Shown piece by piece: positions 51,794 through 60,405 of a stretch of DNA of 64,000 bases. The stretch is from Myxococcales bacterium. Its GTDB lineage: Bacteria > Myxococcota_A > Polyangia > Polyangiales > Polyangiaceae. Location: assembly GCA_004193285.1 (NCBI GenBank), contig SECP01000003.1, positions 124,001 to 188,000 of the forward strand. Reading direction: 5' to 3'. The notes below the pieces were generated by a model that was not told where the DNA came from, did not search any database, and saw nothing but the letters and a program-made list of their open reading frames with translations. Both the position numbers and the translations under genes were made by a program. How positions within the stretch are numbered: position 1 is the first letter of the stretch; each line of letters starts with the position of its first letter.

Positions 51794-53122
51794 CTAGAGG
51801 TACTGAGAGAGGTAGGAGCCTTGGGCGTTGTACGAGGAGACTTGGGTGTCCATGGCGGTGAACTGCTTGCGCAGCATGTCCGCGTAGCGGTTGATGCGCG
51901 TCTCTTCGCGGTCGATACGGGTCTGGAAGCGTTTGGCGCTGGCGGTGAGCGACTCGCTGCGGGTCGCGAGCAGGCCGGTGCCGGTGCGCGTGAACTGGTC
52001 TACGGCCGAGGACACGACGTCCATCACCCCCTGCGCGCCGCCGTCCACGCCGGAGAACAATTTCGTGACGGTGCCGGAGTCGGCCGCGACCGCCTTGTCG
52101 AACTTGGTCGAATCCAGGGCGAGCTTGCCGCTGCGGTCGAGGGACAGGCCGACGGAGCCGAGGGTGCTGTACTGCCCGCTGCCGATCTGGGTCTGGAGCG
52201 CGCTCGAGAGGCGCTGGGTGAGCGAGCGGAGGGTGGAGTCGCCGGCCAGGTTTGCGTCCCTCGCCTTGGAGCTGCCGGTGCCGGCCAGGTCTTTGACCTT
52301 CGTGATCACCTGGTTGTAGGTGTCCACGAGGGTGTTGAGCTTGGTCTTGAGCGAATCAGGGTCGTTGTCGACGGAGACCGTGATCGGCGCCGTCGATTCT
52401 GCGGTGAGGGCGAGGGTAACGCCGCGGATCGCGCCCGTTACCTGGTTGGTCGAGCTCTTGATCGAGAAGCCGTCCAACTGAAGCTTGGCGTCTTGCGCCT
52501 TCTGAGCGGTGTTTTCCGGGACGTCGAAGCCGAAGCTGGTGCCAAGCTCGGTGATGCTCAGCGCATTCGCCTCGCCGGTGTCCATGCCTCGGAGCTGGAT
52601 GCGGTAGCTCGAGCCGTCGTAGAACGACGAAGCGGTGACGCGCAGGCCCGCGGAGTTGATCTTGCCGATGACGTCGTCGATCGTGTCGGTCGTCGCGACG
52701 CTGATGTCTTTGGGGTCGCCGGTCCCGACGCCGAGCCGCAGCGTGCCGGCCTGGTTCATGGCCGCGCTCGCGCTGCTGATGCTGTTCGAGTAGGTGCGCT
52801 GCTCTTTGGCGAGCTTTTCGACCGTGAGTGAGTATTTGCCAGGAGTCGCGAGGCCGCTCGCGCTGGCGACGATCGCCGCGTTGGACGACGATGCCTTGTA
52901 GCTGCCCACTTCCGCGGCGGTGTCGAGCGCGTCCGAAGCCGACTTGAGCTTGGACAGCAGCGACGAGACGGAAGAGAGATTGGAGATGGATGAGTTCGTC
53001 GCGGTCAGCTTTGACTGCAGCGACGTCTGCCCCTGGCGCTCCACGTTGGTGAGAGCGTTTACGAGACTTTCGGTGTCCAGACCCGAGCCGCCGAGGCCGC
53101 TCAGTGAGACCGTGCCTGCCAT
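51794..53122 (-). CDS. fliD: Flagellar filament cap protein FliD (HAP2)
   Basis: 442 residues, normal for the family. N-terminal HAP2 motif SLSGLGGSGLDTESLVNALTNVE, mid-domain with SLTVEKLAKEQRTYSNSI, and a C-terminal coiled-coil ending in MLRKQFTAMDTQVSSYNAQGSYLSQYL minus ends, typical of FliD. It caps the filament and helps flagellin monomers to assemble. The gene follows the flagellins and precedes fliS. A hairpin between flagellin and fliD could let flagellin be made in excess. Confidence 0.92.
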   Translation of the reverse strand: MAGTVSLSGLGGSGLDTESLVNALTNVERQGQTSLQSKLTATNSSISNLSSVSSLLSKLKSASDALDTAAEVGSYKASSSNAAIVASASGLATPGKYSLTVEKLAKEQRTYSNSISSASAAMNQAGTLRLGVGTGDPKDISVATTDTIDDVIGKINSAGLRVTASSFYDGSSYRIQLRGMDTGEANALSITELGTSFGFDVPENTAQKAQDAKLQLDGFSIKSSTNQVTGAIRGVTLALTAESTAPITVSVDNDPDSLKTKLNTLVDTYNQVITKVKDLAGTGSSKARDANLAGDSTLRSLTQRLSSALQTQIGSGQYSTLGSVGLSLDRSGKLALDSTKFDKAVAADSGTVTKLFSGVDGGAQGVMDVVSSAVDQFTRTGTGLLATRSESLTASAKRFQTRIDREETRINRYADMLRKQFTAMDTQVSSYNAQGSYLSQYL

Positions 53123-53154
53123 TAGTTAGCCCTCCAAAGCGCGAGAAGCACGCG

Positions 53155-53194
53155 GCGGGCGGCGTGCCGGAGAGAATCCGACCGCGCCGCCCGC
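53155..53194 (-). terminator. hairpin between flagellin and fliD
   Basis: Perfect 10-bp stem, GCGGGCGGCG with CGCCGCCCGC, 20-nt loop, 17 bp after the flagellin stop on the minus strand. Its 3' side has only a short T-bearing stretch (GCTTCTCGCGC). Likely limits read-through so that flagellin is expressed above fliD and fliS. Confidence 0.5.
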
Positions 53195-53210
53195 TTGCAC
53201 TCCAGCCCGA

Positions 53211-54035
53211 TCAGCCGAGGAGGCCGAAGGCCATCTGCGGCAGCTGGTTCGTCTGCGCCAAGATGGAGGTGCCGGCTTGCGTGAGCACCTGGTTGCGCGA
53301 GAGGTTCGCGGTCTCGGAGGCCACGTCCACGTCCCGGATGCGAGAGTTCGCCGCCGAGATGTTGAGGCGCATGGTCTGGATGTTCGAGGTCGCGACGTCC
53401 AAGCGGTTCATGGCCGAACCGAACTTCGAGCGGTAGCTGGAGACGCTGCCGATCGCGGTGTCGATCGAGGACAAGGCCGTCAGCGCGCCGGTTGCGGTCG
53501 TGACGTTCGCGGCCGCAGCCGCGACGCCGGTCAGGTCGACGCCACCGAAGGTCACGTCGATCTGGTCGGATGCCACGTTGTTCAAACCGACCTGGAACTT
53601 CACCGAAGCCGCGGTGGCATTCAACAGCGAGACGCCGTTGAACTTCGCCGAGCCTTGGATGCGGCCGATTTCCGACTGGAGCGCGCCGAACTCGGTGCCC
53701 AGGTAGCCACGGTCCGTGTTGGTGAGCGAGCCGTTGGAGGACTGGACGGCAAGCTCGCGCATACGGCCCAAGATGTCGTGGACCTCGCCGAGCGAGCCTT
53801 CTGCGGTCTGCGCCATGGAGATGGCGTCGCCCGCGTTGCGCTCCGCTACCGTGTAGGAGCGGATCTGCGACTTCATCGACTCGCTGACGGCAAGGCCGGC
53901 AGCGTCGTCGGCCGCACTGTTGACGCGGAAACCACTCGACAGTTTCTGGAAGCTGCCGTCGAGCTTCTTCTGGTTCGCGCTGAGGTTCTTTTGCGCCGCG
54001 AGAGCGGCAGTGTTCGTCTGGATTACTAGGGCCAT
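53211..54035 (-). CDS. fliC: Flagellin, copy 1
   Basis: 274-residue filament subunit, short form without D2/D3 domains. N-terminal D0/D1: ALVIQTNTAALAAQKNL, KLSSGFRVNSAADDAAGLA, ISMAQTAEGSLGEVHDIL; C-terminal D1/D0: NRLDVATSNIQTMRLNIS, SRIRDVDVASETANLSR, LAQTNQLPQMAFGLL. ATG 54035 is preceded by AAGGAG (8-nt spacing). A second copy lies upstream. The middle of the chain (about residues 140-200) is the exposed part and rich in Ala/Thr/Val, with Ser/Thr that could be glycosylated. Confidence 0.94.
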   Translation of the reverse strand: MALVIQTNTAALAAQKNLSANQKKLDGSFQKLSSGFRVNSAADDAAGLAVSESMKSQIRSYTVAERNAGDAISMAQTAEGSLGEVHDILGRMRELAVQSSNGSLTNTDRGYLGTEFGALQSEIGRIQGSAKFNGVSLLNATAASVKFQVGLNNVASDQIDVTFGGVDLTGVAAAAANVTTATGALTALSSIDTAIGSVSSYRSKFGSAMNRLDVATSNIQTMRLNISAANSRIRDVDVASETANLSRNQVLTQAGTSILAQTNQLPQMAFGLLG

Positions 54036-54207
54036 TGGGATTCTCCTTCATGGAGGCCACGGTGCGGATATCGCGCCGTGTCGGGGCGTCATTGCCCGTC
54101 GGGACCAATGAACGGAGGGCCCTAGGGAGGCTTGAACGAAAAAGTTCGTCGCCTGGCCTAGTTAAGTAAGCGGGTCTCCTACCTAGGGGTCGATGGAGGG
54201 GGAGAGG

Positions 54208-54239
54208 CCCCTCGGAGCGGTCGCGCCGCTCGCGAGGGG
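54208..54239 (-). terminator. hairpin after flagellin copy 2
   Basis: CCCCTCGGAGCGG with CCGCTCGCGAGGGG pairs over 13 bp with one bulge and a 5-nt loop. It lies 48 bp after the stop of the second flagellin and before the leader of the first. No T run follows, so it may act mainly in RNA stability. Confidence 0.5.
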
Positions 54240-54286
54240 AAGCCCTACCTGACACCAAGGCTAGTTCCATCGACGCGGAAGGGCGC

Positions 54287-55120
54287 TCAGCCCTGCAGCA
54301 GCTGCATCGCCATCTGCGGCAATTGGTTGGCTTGCGAAAGCACCGACACGCCGGCTTGAGAGAGGACCTGGTTTCGGGCCATTTGGCTCGTCTCCTCGGC
54401 CACGTCCACGTCGCGGATGCGCGAGTTGGCCGCGGAGAGGTTGACGCGCATGGTCTGGATGCTCGAGGTGGTCACGTCCAGGCGGTTCATGGCCGCGCCG
54501 TACTTGGCGCGCTCGGTGGAGATGATGCCGATGGCCTGGTCGATGCGCCCGATGGAGCCGAGGGCCGACCCCGAGGTCGCGCCGGCGACGTTCGTGCTCG
54601 CCGCGAGCAGCGTCGTGAGCGAGAGCCCGCCGAAGGTGAGGGTGATCTGGTCGCTCGCGGTGTTGTCCAGACCGACCTGAAAGGTGATCGACTCACCGGC
54701 GGTGGACACGAGCAGCTTGCCGTTGAACTTGGAAGAGCCCTGAATGCGCCCCATCTCTTCCTTGAGCGCGGTGAACTCCGTGTCGAGGTAGCCGCGATCG
54801 GTGGCGGTCATGGAGCCGTTGGAGCTCTGGATCGCGAGCTCGCGCATGCGCCCGAGGATGTCGTGCATCGAGCCGAGCGCGGCTTCCGCGGTTTGGGTCA
54901 TGCTGATGGCTTCGTTCGCGTTGCGCTCCGCGATCGTGTACGACCGAATTTGCGCCTTCATGCTCTCGCTGATGGCGAGGCCGGCCGCGTCGTCGGCCGC
55001 GGTGTTGATGCGGAAGCCGCTGGAGAGCCTCGCGAAGCTCTTGTTGAGCGACGCCGTATTGCGCGTCAGGGTTTTCTGAGCGTCGAGGGATGCAGTGTTT
55101 GTGGGTATTACGAGGGCCAT
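54287..55120 (-). CDS. Flagellin, copy 2
   Basis: 277 residues, very similar in the termini to the first flagellin (LSSGFRINTAADDAAGLAIS, SMHDILGRMRELAIQS, VDVAEETSQMARNQVLS, LSQANQLPQMAMQLL) but different in the middle, which argues for duplication followed by divergence and for a filament built of two subunits. Its start lies 13 bp inside the 3' end of the Maf gene. GGAG is about 10 nt upstream; the leader's CACGGAGAC also resembles a CsrA site. Confidence 0.94.
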   Translation of the reverse strand: MALVIPTNTASLDAQKTLTRNTASLNKSFARLSSGFRINTAADDAAGLAISESMKAQIRSYTIAERNANEAISMTQTAEAALGSMHDILGRMRELAIQSSNGSMTATDRGYLDTEFTALKEEMGRIQGSSKFNGKLLVSTAGESITFQVGLDNTASDQITLTFGGLSLTTLLAASTNVAGATSGSALGSIGRIDQAIGIISTERAKYGAAMNRLDVTTSSIQTMRVNLSAANSRIRDVDVAEETSQMARNQVLSQAGVSVLSQANQLPQMAMQLLQG

Positions 55121-57060
55121 GGTGATGTGTCTCCGTGTGTCAGGTCCGGGGCGAGGGCGCCGAGGTCATTTCGTGTTTGCACGAGCTTCGCTTCGAGCTC
55201 GCGCGTGCAGGATTCGATGGCGGAAGCGAAGCGCGCTTCCGCACGCACCGCGCTCACGGCGCTGTGCTGGCTGTCGGTGTGGTCGCCGCCGGCGCCTTGC
55301 ATGATCGCGTCCACCGCGGTCCACGAGTAGCCGTCGACGAAAGGCGAGCTCCCCACCGCGGCGCGCAGCTGCCGCTCCGCTTCGTCCAGCTTGCCGAAGG
55401 CGCGCGTGACCGCGCGAGGGTCGTCTCGGTTCACGACGCGCTCTGCGGACTCCGCGAGTCGGCGCACGCGCCGCGCGGCGTGACGAGCCGCGCGCGCACC
55501 CGAGAGCTGCGTGTCCAGCCACCCAGCGAGCCGCTCGCGCGAGAGCGGAGGCTGCGCGGCGTGCGCCGCTTCCGCGATGTCGCGCGCGCTGATGTTCAGC
55601 TCGGGCAGTGGCGACAGCACCTCCGCCAGGGTGCGCTCTTCGAACCCGGCGACGCGCGCGCCGCCCTCCGTCGCGTTGACGAGGCGCTGTTCGGGGCGAT
55701 CGTGCGTGAGCACGTCCGCCGCGAGCTCGAGCCAATTGCGCACGGCCGAGAAGCCGATGGTGGAGTAAACGGTCCCGTCACCGCCCCACGCGGTCGCTTC
55801 TCGGAGCGGCTCTTGCTCGACTTTGAGCCCCGATACCGCGTGCAGGGTCGCCGACCGTTGGTGCACGATCGACTGCCCGTCTGCGGATAGCTCGACCTTC
55901 GAGCCTTCGTAAGGCGTGCCCGCCGCGTAGGCGTGCCCGTTCGTGTACGCGAGGTCTTGGCCGACGAGCACGATCGGCGAGCAGCCGAGGCGCTGCGCGA
56001 GCGAAAACGCGAGGGTGGAGACGCTGCCGCACACCGCCAAGCCGCTCGCTCGGCCCAGGCTGACCAGAGGCGTGAACTGCGGCAAACCTTCGTAGACCGG
56101 CAGGAGCGGCCCCTTGCCGGTGCGCAGCGTGCGCGGATGCGCGGTCATGCTGAAGGCGCGCACGACGTCGTCCAGATACGGCACCTGGGCCAGCAGCGTG
56201 GAGAGGTCGATCGACTCCATGCACGCCACGACCTGTGGGGTCACGCCCCGCCGAGCGAGCGAAAGCGCGCTGGAGTTTACGGCGAAGACGATACCTTTTT
56301 TCGCGGCGTCGGCGAGAAGCTCGGCGTTCTTGCCAAGCGACGGTCCTGCGCCAACGATGAAAGCGGGGACGTTCTTGTACTTCTCTGCGAGACCCATGAA
56401 GAAAGGGGAATCACGGAGAAGCTCGAGGTTCTCGAGCACGTCGGATATCCACTCGCGAGCTCGGATGCGGTGCGTCGCGTCGTTGACGCTCCGCCGTTGA
56501 ACCAGCTGGGTGAGCGCCTCGCGCACGGCGCGGTCTTCGCGTTCGTAGAGGCTAACGTAGCCGGGAGTTGAGATGAGCGTGACATTGTCCCTGTTTCCGC
56601 CGAAGTTCGGCCAAAGTTGAGTGAGATCGTGCGCGGAGCACACGATCGGAAAGGCACCCAGATCGCTCGGCCCCACCGAGAGCGCGCGGCGCATCAAGCC
56701 GGGATCCGGCTCGTAGATCATGATCGGAGCGTCCGTGATGGCGCGCAGGGCCCGCGCGGTGTGACCGAGCCCCAGCCCGAACACGAGGTAGGCGCTGTCG
56801 CGGGGGCTCTCGCGCACCGCGCGGTCGAGCCACAGGTCGTCCGACGGCGTGCCCAAGAGCGCACCGCGATGCCGCAGCACCGGGGTGCCGTCGGACGTGA
56901 AGAGCACCTCGCCGCTCGCCTCCGCGCGCTCGACGTGCTCGCGGGTGCGAGCGCCCAGCCAGAGTCGTTCGAGGTTCGACTCTAGAAAGGCGTGGCTCAG
57001 ATCTCGAGCTGGGAGTTGGTAGACGCCGTCCATGGTAGGGGGGCGACGCTTCCTTCTCAT
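55108..57060 (-). CDS. maf: Motility accessory factor Maf (flagellin nonulosonic acid transferase)
   Basis: About 650 residues from ATG 57060 (ATG 57033 is an alternative; the frame is open to 57192). It has the MAF_flag10/DUF115 core: PAFIVGAGPSLGKNAELL, FAVNSSALSLARRG, and GQDLAYTNGHAYAAGT. Family members transfer pseudaminic, legionaminic or similar CMP-sugars to flagellin Ser/Thr before export. The gene is directly upstream of, and overlaps, a flagellin. The C-terminal 100 residues are helical and charged. With the NeuB/NeuA genes at 36-41 kb this makes a full supply-and-transfer route plausible. Confidence 0.85.
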   Translation of the reverse strand: MRRKRRPPTMDGVYQLPARDLSHAFLESNLERLWLGARTREHVERAEASGEVLFTSDGTPVLRHRGALLGTPSDDLWLDRAVRESPRDSAYLVFGLGLGHTARALRAITDAPIMIYEPDPGLMRRALSVGPSDLGAFPIVCSAHDLTQLWPNFGGNRDNVTLISTPGYVSLYEREDRAVREALTQLVQRRSVNDATHRIRAREWISDVLENLELLRDSPFFMGLAEKYKNVPAFIVGAGPSLGKNAELLADAAKKGIVFAVNSSALSLARRGVTPQVVACMESIDLSTLLAQVPYLDDVVRAFSMTAHPRTLRTGKGPLLPVYEGLPQFTPLVSLGRASGLAVCGSVSTLAFSLAQRLGCSPIVLVGQDLAYTNGHAYAAGTPYEGSKVELSADGQSIVHQRSATLHAVSGLKVEQEPLREATAWGGDGTVYSTIGFSAVRNWLELAADVLTHDRPEQRLVNATEGGARVAGFEERTLAEVLSPLPELNISARDIAEAAHAAQPPLSRERLAGWLDTQLSGARAARHAARRVRRLAESAERVVNRDDPRAVTRAFGKLDEAERQLRAAVGSSPFVDGYSWTAVDAIMQGAGGDHTDSQHSAVSAVRAEARFASAIESCTRELEAKLVQTRNDLGALAPDLTHGDTSPWPS

Positions 57061-57207
57061 GTTCCATGCCAAGCAGCGGTTCAGGGTCTTTCCGCGATTT
57101 GTCGGCACGCGGGCCGCGCCGGCCAGCCGCTGACGCTCGCTTCGGCGTCTGGACGTTGACCCCCGCGGCGCCAGGTCGCTGACGCGCGACATCCGGTCAA
57201 TTGCCGT

Positions 57208-57234
57208 TAAGGATTGGGGTGGGGCAGCCGTTCA
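57208..57234 (+). promoter_or_regulatory. possible sigma-28 (FliA) promoter
   Basis: TAAG, exactly 15 nt, then GCCGTTCA, against the FliA pattern TAAA-N15-GCCGATAA. It is immediately before the CheX-like gene, whose ATG (57244) would lie only about 3-5 nt from the transcript start, implying a near-leaderless message. The flagellar setting (flgM, flagellins) makes sigma-28 control credible, but the match is only partial. Confidence 0.35.
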
Positions 57235-57243
57235 TCGGCTTGA

Positions 57244-58404
57244 ATGAGCTTGTCGACCGATGTCCTCTCCCGGGCGACTCCGACGCGGCTGCTCTGCCGC
57301 GCGGGTCGTTGGATGCTCGAGCTGACACGGCTCGAAGCGGTCGACCGCGACGTCTACCAGCCCCGGCTGACCCGCCTCGAAGGCTCCGACTCCATCCTCG
57401 CCGCCTTGAGGCGGAGCGACGAGGGGCAGCAGCTGGTCAGCAGCGCGGCCCAGCTCATGCGCGGCCCGCGTCTGGACGAGGACCGCGCCTTCGAGATCAG
57501 TGAGGGCGACTGGGTGCCGAGCGCGGACCACGGCCAAACCGCCGGTCCGGGTGGGCGCCATTCAGTCTCCGACCCCAACGCGGTGGACGACGCCCTGCGG
57601 GCAGTGGCCGAGCTTCGGGCCGAGCTGGCCGTGCTGCGCGCGTCCCACGCCCGGCTCCGCGAGCGAGTGATTGCGCTGGAGGCCTCGCAGAGCGGGCTGC
57701 CTCAAGCTCAGCTTCGCGCGCCGCGCGGCGGTCGCTTGCAGCGCCGCCGGAGTGAGCCGCCGCCCGGCGCGGTCCCGGGCTTCGTCGAAGCGGAGCGGAA
57801 GCCAGAGCCGCGCGCGCCCGCTCACGTCGCCTTCGACGCGACCCAGGCGTCGCCTCCGCTGGCCGCCGCCGCGCCGCTAGCCGCTTTCCCGGAGGCCGCG
57901 GCCGCGCCCCCCACGTTCGAGGAGCTCGCCAAGTCGCTTGCGGGCGAGCAATTGCCGCCGGTGCTCGCGCTACCGAGCCTACCGAGCGTGAGCGAGTGCC
58001 TGGCGACGCTGATGGGTAGCGCGCCGGATCTGGAGCGCCGCCCAGAAAAGCCGATGAGCGCGCTCGACCGGCCGCACGGCTGCAAGCTCCTGGACGACGA
58101 GGGCGTCGAGCGGGGCATCATCATCATGGACCTTCGGGCGGCCGTGCTGCTCGGCGCGGCGCTCCTGGCCTTGCCTCGAGACGAGGCGCTCCGCCAGCTC
58201 TCCGAAAACGAGCCGAGCGAAGACGCGCTGCTCGCGATGGCCGAGATTTGCAACAACCTGACGGGCCCCGTGAACGCGGTCAAAGGCAACGCCCATGTGC
58301 GTTCGACGGCGCTAGCCAGCGTGGATGTAGGCTCCCTCCGGAATCCGCGCGCGCGGCTCGACCTGACCATCGAAGGCGGCGTGTTGATCCTGGCTATGTA
58401 CTGA
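57244..58404 (+). CDS. CheX/CheC-like domain protein with coiled-coil linker
   Basis: 386 residues. No signal peptide. Residues about 115-150 (DDALRAVAELRAELAVLRASHA) form a coiled coil, followed by a Pro/Ala-rich linker. The last 110 residues look like a CheX/CheC phosphatase fold: GIIIMDLRAAVLLGAALLAL, then LLAMAEICNNLTG, in which E-x-x-N matches the catalytic pair of CheX and CheC; the preceding acidic or Ser position of the signature is a Leu here. Such proteins dephosphorylate CheY. The place beside flagellar genes fits, but the family call is by eye. Confidence 0.5.
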   Translation: MSLSTDVLSRATPTRLLCRAGRWMLELTRLEAVDRDVYQPRLTRLEGSDSILAALRRSDEGQQLVSSAAQLMRGPRLDEDRAFEISEGDWVPSADHGQTAGPGGRHSVSDPNAVDDALRAVAELRAELAVLRASHARLRERVIALEASQSGLPQAQLRAPRGGRLQRRRSEPPPGAVPGFVEAERKPEPRAPAHVAFDATQASPPLAAAAPLAAFPEAAAAPPTFEELAKSLAGEQLPPVLALPSLPSVSECLATLMGSAPDLERRPEKPMSALDRPHGCKLLDDEGVERGIIIMDLRAAVLLGAALLALPRDEALRQLSENEPSEDALLAMAEICNNLTGPVNAVKGNAHVRSTALASVDVGSLRNPRARLDLTIEGGVLILAMY

Positions 58405-58421
58405 GCGCCAGGCGCGGTGCC

Positions 58422-58427
58422 TATAAT
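58422..58427 (+). promoter_or_regulatory. -10 box TATAAT of the porin operon
   Basis: A perfect TATAAT sits 57 bp before the porin ATG, right after the CheX-like gene. The -35 region (TACTGA with 17-nt spacing) is weak. Consensus -10 boxes are rare in this GC-rich sequence, so it is worth noting. Confidence 0.45.
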
Positions 58428-58483
58428 GGCCGGTTCGGCGCGGCCGTACTCCGCGGGAGCACCTTCCGCGCGCTCCACCCTTC

Positions 58484-59938
58484 ATGCTTTACCTTCGTTC
58501 TCTCACGCCGAGGCTCTCGCTGCTCGCTGGGCTGTGCTTCGCGCCTGCGGCGTACGCACAAGCGCCCTCCGACCCCGCTCCGGCGCCCCCGCCGACGAAC
58601 GAGCCCGCCGCGGTCGAGCCTCCGCTCGCAGCCGCAGACGCTCAGCCGGTGCCGACCGAGCTAGAGAAGCTCCGCGCCGAGCTGCAAGCCACCCAGCGCC
58701 AGGTGGAAGAGCTGAAGGCGGCTCAGGAAGAAGCGGCGGCCGCGCTCCAGGAGCCGAGCACGGAGCAAGAAAAGCTGAAGCTCTACGGCTTCGCGGACAT
58801 GGGCTTTCAGTATTACCACGCCGATAAGTCCTCGCTGCTCGCGAACATCTACGATTTCAACAACGCGAGCTTCATCCTCGGCAACGTCAACGTGTACTTC
58901 GACGCTCAGCCCGTCGACAACTGGCGTGGGCTCGTGGAGGTGCGCTTCACCAACGCGCCGCAGGGCAAAATCACCAATTTCGGTGGGCTCGGCGGGCAGT
59001 TCGCTCGCGCCAGCACGTTCACGGACGACACGAGCGGCGCGGCCGCCAACGCGCCGCTCTGGGGCGGCACGCTGGTCATCGAGCGCGCCTGGCTCGAATA
59101 CAATCGCTTTCAAGCGATCAAGCTGCGCGTGGGCAATTGGTTTTCTCCGTTCGGTATCTGGAACCAGGACCACGGCTCACCAACCCTCATTTCTCTGGCG
59201 TGGCCCCAGTTCATGACTCAGCGCTGGATGCCGCTCCGTCAGACCGGCTTGATGGCATACGGCAGCACGTTCGCGGGGAGCTGGGAGCTCGGCTACTCGG
59301 CTACGCTCAGCAACGGACGCCAAGAGGACGCGAACCTCAACATCGACGGGACGATCGGCGGCGGGGGGCGCCTCTACGCGCGACGCGACACCGGTAGCGT
59401 GAACTCGACCTTGGGGATCTCATTTTTCACCGGCAAGTCGCGGGACAAAGTGGTGTCGGTCACCGGCGTGGATCCCATCTCCTTTCGCAGCGAGTCGACC
59501 TTCGAGTACCAGGAGTACGTGACCGGCGCGGACGTCTCGCTGGACATCGGTCGTACTCGCATCCGCTCGGAAGGGGTGGTGCGTCGGGTGACGTACACCC
59601 ACGGTAAGCGCGAGCTACTTAACCAGGTGCTCCAGCCGCAAGGCCGCGCGCCCGACAAGTGGGAGCACAGCGTCTACGTGCTGGTCGCGCAGCAGTTGCC
59701 CGGCGCGCTGGACGTGCTCGAGCCGTACGTTTGGGCCGAAGCCTTTCAGACGCCCACCGTCATCGGTGATGGGACGTTCGTAGGGTCGGTAGGCCTCAAC
59801 GTGCGGTTCAACCCCGCCATCACCTGGAAGAACCAGTACAGCCGAGTCTGGTTGTTCGATTGGATGTACGACAGCCCGTACGACAACTCGACCAACAACT
59901 TGCATCAACTCCACTCGCGCATCGTGATGGCCTTTTGA
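58484..59938 (+). CDS. Outer membrane porin-like protein
   Basis: 484 residues: cleavable signal ending AAYAQA, Pro/Ala linker, a periplasmic coiled coil (ELEKLRAELQATQRQVEELKA, residues about 65-95), then a beta-barrel with alternating strands and an aromatic C-terminal residue (HSRIVMAF). LRVGNWFSPFGIWNQDHG resembles the OprP/OprO-type phosphate-selective porin family. It is followed 2 bp later by a periplasmic phosphate-binding-like gene, which favours an anion uptake role. Substrate not proven. Confidence 0.78.
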   Translation: MLYLRSLTPRLSLLAGLCFAPAAYAQAPSDPAPAPPPTNEPAAVEPPLAAADAQPVPTELEKLRAELQATQRQVEELKAAQEEAAAALQEPSTEQEKLKLYGFADMGFQYYHADKSSLLANIYDFNNASFILGNVNVYFDAQPVDNWRGLVEVRFTNAPQGKITNFGGLGGQFARASTFTDDTSGAAANAPLWGGTLVIERAWLEYNRFQAIKLRVGNWFSPFGIWNQDHGSPTLISLAWPQFMTQRWMPLRQTGLMAYGSTFAGSWELGYSATLSNGRQEDANLNIDGTIGGGGRLYARRDTGSVNSTLGISFFTGKSRDKVVSVTGVDPISFRSESTFEYQEYVTGADVSLDIGRTRIRSEGVVRRVTYTHGKRELLNQVLQPQGRAPDKWEHSVYVLVAQQLPGALDVLEPYVWAEAFQTPTVIGDGTFVGSVGLNVRFNPAITWKNQYSRVWLFDWMYDSPYDNSTNNLHQLHSRIVMAF

Positions 59939-59940
59939 GC

Positions 59941-60405
59941 ATGACGACGCGAAGAAGTCTGCTCCTCGCGCTCCTCGTCGCGGCCGCCATCTCCGGCAGC
60001 CGCGGCTCACTCGCCGGCGGCGAGGTGCTGGCGGTCATCGTCAACAAGGCGAACCCTTCGAAGGTGCTGGGCCAGAACGAGCTCCGCCTCATCTTCCAAA
60101 CCACCAAGAAAAGCTGGGATTTCGGGGAAGACGCGGTGCCCATCAACTTGCTGGAGGACAGCCCGCTGCGGGCCGACTTCGACCAAGCCGTGCTCGGGCT
60201 GGATCCGGAGCGCGTCGCCCGTTATTGGACCGACCGCAAGGTTCGCGGTGGCGCCCGGCCGCCGGCGCGGATGCCCACCAGCAGCGCAGTGCTCAAAGCA
60301 GTCGCGAGCAAGCCGGGGGCGGTTGGCTACGTTCGTTTGAGCGAAGTGAACAACACCGTCAAAGTCGTCGCCAAGGTGAGCGGCGGGAAGCTGAGCGGAC
60401 CGTGA
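59941..60405 (+). CDS. Small periplasmic PstS-like (phosphate-binding-like) protein
   Basis: 154 residues from ATG 59941, the frame being open a further 27 codons upstream. Signal peptide LLLALLVAAAISGS. The mature part matches the N-terminal lobe of PstS-type binding proteins (LAVIVNKANPSKVLGQNELRLIF, FDQAVLGLDPERVARYWTDRKVRGG, GAVGYVRLSEVNN). It is about half the length of ordinary PstS (300 or more), so it is a one-lobed variant. No pstCAB permease is nearby. It overlaps the Cys-rich lipoprotein by one base, forming a three-gene unit with the porin. Confidence 0.7.
   Translation: MTTRRSLLLALLVAAAISGSRGSLAGGEVLAVIVNKANPSKVLGQNELRLIFQTTKKSWDFGEDAVPINLLEDSPLRADFDQAVLGLDPERVARYWTDRKVRGGARPPARMPTSSAVLKAVASKPGAVGYVRLSEVNNTVKVVAKVSGGKLSGP

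Noticed and set aside
57061-57192. Extended N terminus of Maf
   Set aside because: Arg/Ser-rich with no Maf-like sequence; ATG 57060 or 57033 suits the family start.
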